This document shows, piece after piece, positions 63,116 through 64,000 of a DNA stretch of 64,000 nt; the first letter of the stretch is position 1; every line of letters begins with the position of its first letter. The DNA is taken from the NCBI GenBank assembly GCA_021738725.1, contig JAIPBE010000014.1:1-64000 (forward strand), written 5' to 3'. Under the pieces are notes generated by a model, which saw nothing but the letters and a program-made list of their open reading frames with translations, was not told where the DNA came from and searched no databases. Position numbers and translations under genes: made by a program. The DNA is from Saprospiraceae bacterium (lineage in GTDB: Bacteria; Bacteroidota; Bacteroidia; Chitinophagales; Saprospiraceae).

Positions 63116-64000
63116 ATGGGATGGCTCTATCTGATCGGGAGCATAGGATGCTGTCTTCTTGTATCCAGCTGTCGCACGTATTCCTATCTCCCTATAGATG
63201 CCCATCTGGTTTCTCGCAACAAAGTGAATCTTACCACCCCTCCCGGTATAACCAACAAGAAAGAGTTGAAGGTTCAGGCAGAAAGCCTGATCAGCAGAAA
63301 ACCGAATACCAAGGTGCTGGGACTGTTCCATACCTACCTGTGGTTCTACTACAAAACCTCATCTCCTGATGATACCACCCGTTGGGACAAGTTTGTGCAG
63401 GGCAACTTGGCAGAAGAGCCGGTCTATGAAGATCAGGCAGAGATTCAGAAGAATTTGAACAATATGCTCGGATTCCTGCGAAATCGCGGTTTCTTCCAGG
63501 CAGAAGGGTCTTTCTCCGTCAAAGAAGATGAGGTTGAGCCGATAGCAGAGGTTACGTACAACCTGCGTTCAGGGCAACCGATGATGATCGAAACCTTCAC
63601 CATTACCTCTGAGGATCCGGACCTCATTCCCCTCCTCCCATCATTGCAAAGACGAACACTAATCAAACCAGGCAAAGTCCTGGATTCGGACTTGTACTAT
63701 AAAGAAGCCAACCGTATCACCAGATATCTGCGAGAGCATGGTTACGCTTTTTTCTTTCTTAATCAGGTTTCGCCCGCGCGGATAGATATTGCCGATACGC
63801 TCGACCACCGTGTCAATGCGTTCGTAGAACTACTGTCAGACCCTGGTGGCCGTCCCGCCAAACCAGTCCGGGTCAAACAAGTCAGTATCCTCAGTTCTTC
63901 TGGTGGAGAACAGTCATTGGGCGTAGATACGACCTATCGTTCCATACGGATACGCGATGAACGATCTGAACCCTTTCTGCGCCCGGAAGTGCTCTATCGC
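63116..64000 (+). CDS. tamL: TamL-type lipidated Omp85 outer-membrane protein (3' partial)
   Basis: The first 295 codons of a longer gene that runs off the window. It starts with a lipoprotein signal (CCLLVSSC, lipidated Cys20), then POTRA-like beta-alpha-alpha-beta segments (for example NMLGFLRNRGFFQAEGSFSV and RITRYLREHGYAFFFL). The expected C-terminal Omp85 barrel is outside. TamL is the Bacteroidota lipoprotein relative of BamA/TamA that partners TamB in envelope assembly. It is divergent from the TrmH gene with 43 bp between. Confidence 0.85.
   Translation, partial: MGWLYLIGSIGCCLLVSSCRTYSYLPIDAHLVSRNKVNLTTPPGITNKKELKVQAESLISRKPNTKVLGLFHTYLWFYYKTSSPDDTTRWDKFVQGNLAEEPVYEDQAEIQKNLNNMLGFLRNRGFFQAEGSFSVKEDEVEPIAEVTYNLRSGQPMMIETFTITSEDPDLIPLLPSLQRRTLIKPGKVLDSDLYYKEANRITRYLREHGYAFFFLNQVSPARIDIADTLDHRVNAFVELLSDPGGRPAKPVRVKQVSILSSSGGEQSLGVDTTYRSIRIRDERSEPFLRPEVLYR

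Overview
This 64 kb window is chromosomal DNA from a member of the Bacteroidota, most likely a Saprospiria-type marine or activated-sludge lineage (the phylum is well supported, the class is a guess). The evidence is: C-terminal type IX secretion (T9SS) sorting domains on large secreted proteins, SprB-type adhesin repeats, an Oar-like TonB-dependent receptor, a TamL-type lipidated Omp85 protein, CcmF/CcmE cytochrome c assembly, a DUF4369-TlpA thioredoxin lipoprotein, absence of Shine-Dalgarno sites, and several TAnnTTTG (-7) promoter boxes of the Bacteroidota type. I see no rRNA, tRNA, phage, transposon or CRISPR array; most of the window is ordinary, densely packed housekeeping sequence with many 4-bp start/stop overlaps.

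Layout. 1-2.4 kb: 3' end of a giant SprB-repeat surface adhesin with nearly identical 225-bp tandem repeats. 2.7-10.5 kb: photolyase, TPR lipoprotein, HtrA protease, a three-gene Fe-S electron-transfer cluster, a phosphoribosyltransferase. 10.5-14.7 kb: lamin-tail T9SS protein, CtlX-like hydrolase, queuosine-precursor transporter. 14.8-18.7 kb: HscA-like Hsp70, lipid kinase, SUI1-like factor, PrmC. 18.7-22.2 kb: polyamine cluster (carboxynorspermidine decarboxylase and dehydrogenase, divergent from an agmatinase). 22.2-25.9 kb: 2'-5' RNA ligase-like protein, dihydroorotase, and divergent purK-purE. 25.9-31.4 kb: OmpA protein with ten TSP3 repeats, SRPBCC protein, and two tandem CotH-family secreted proteins. 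31.5-38.5 kb: short asparaginase, YkuK-like protein, FtsE, ccmE-ccmF-DUF2520 operon, uridine kinase. 38.6-47.2 kb: nucleoside transporter, DinB protein, aldo/keto reductase, IlvE, RdgB, M1 peptidase, CPBP protease, DUF6580 membrane protein.

The most interesting region is 47.2-50.4 kb. Four genes on the minus strand (cysteine synthase, JAMM metalloprotease, MoaD/ThiS-type sulfur carrier, MoeB-rhodanese activator) make a complete sulfur-carrier-protein-dependent cysteine pathway of the CysM/Mec/CysO/MoeZ type. Upstream lie two short ORFs in tandem. Each contains four consecutive Cys codons and each is followed by a strong intrinsic terminator hairpin. I read this as a double cysteine-responsive transcription attenuator in series. 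For each unit a possible antiterminator pairing can be drawn between the last codons of the leader ORF and the 5' arm of its terminator. The carrier protein has a 13-residue tail after its Gly-Gly, which would have to be removed before activation, plausibly by the adjacent JAMM protease.

50.4-64 kb: a small Cys-rich DUF5522 protein divergent from the attenuator, PduO-type cobalamin adenosyltransferase, a lone MacB/LolD-type ATPase, deoxynucleoside kinase, methyltransferase, Oar-like TonB receptor, YggS PLP protein, FG-GAP repeat protein, an orphan cytochrome oxidase subunit III, TlpA-type lipoprotein, SpoU methyltransferase, and the 5' part of tamL running off the window.
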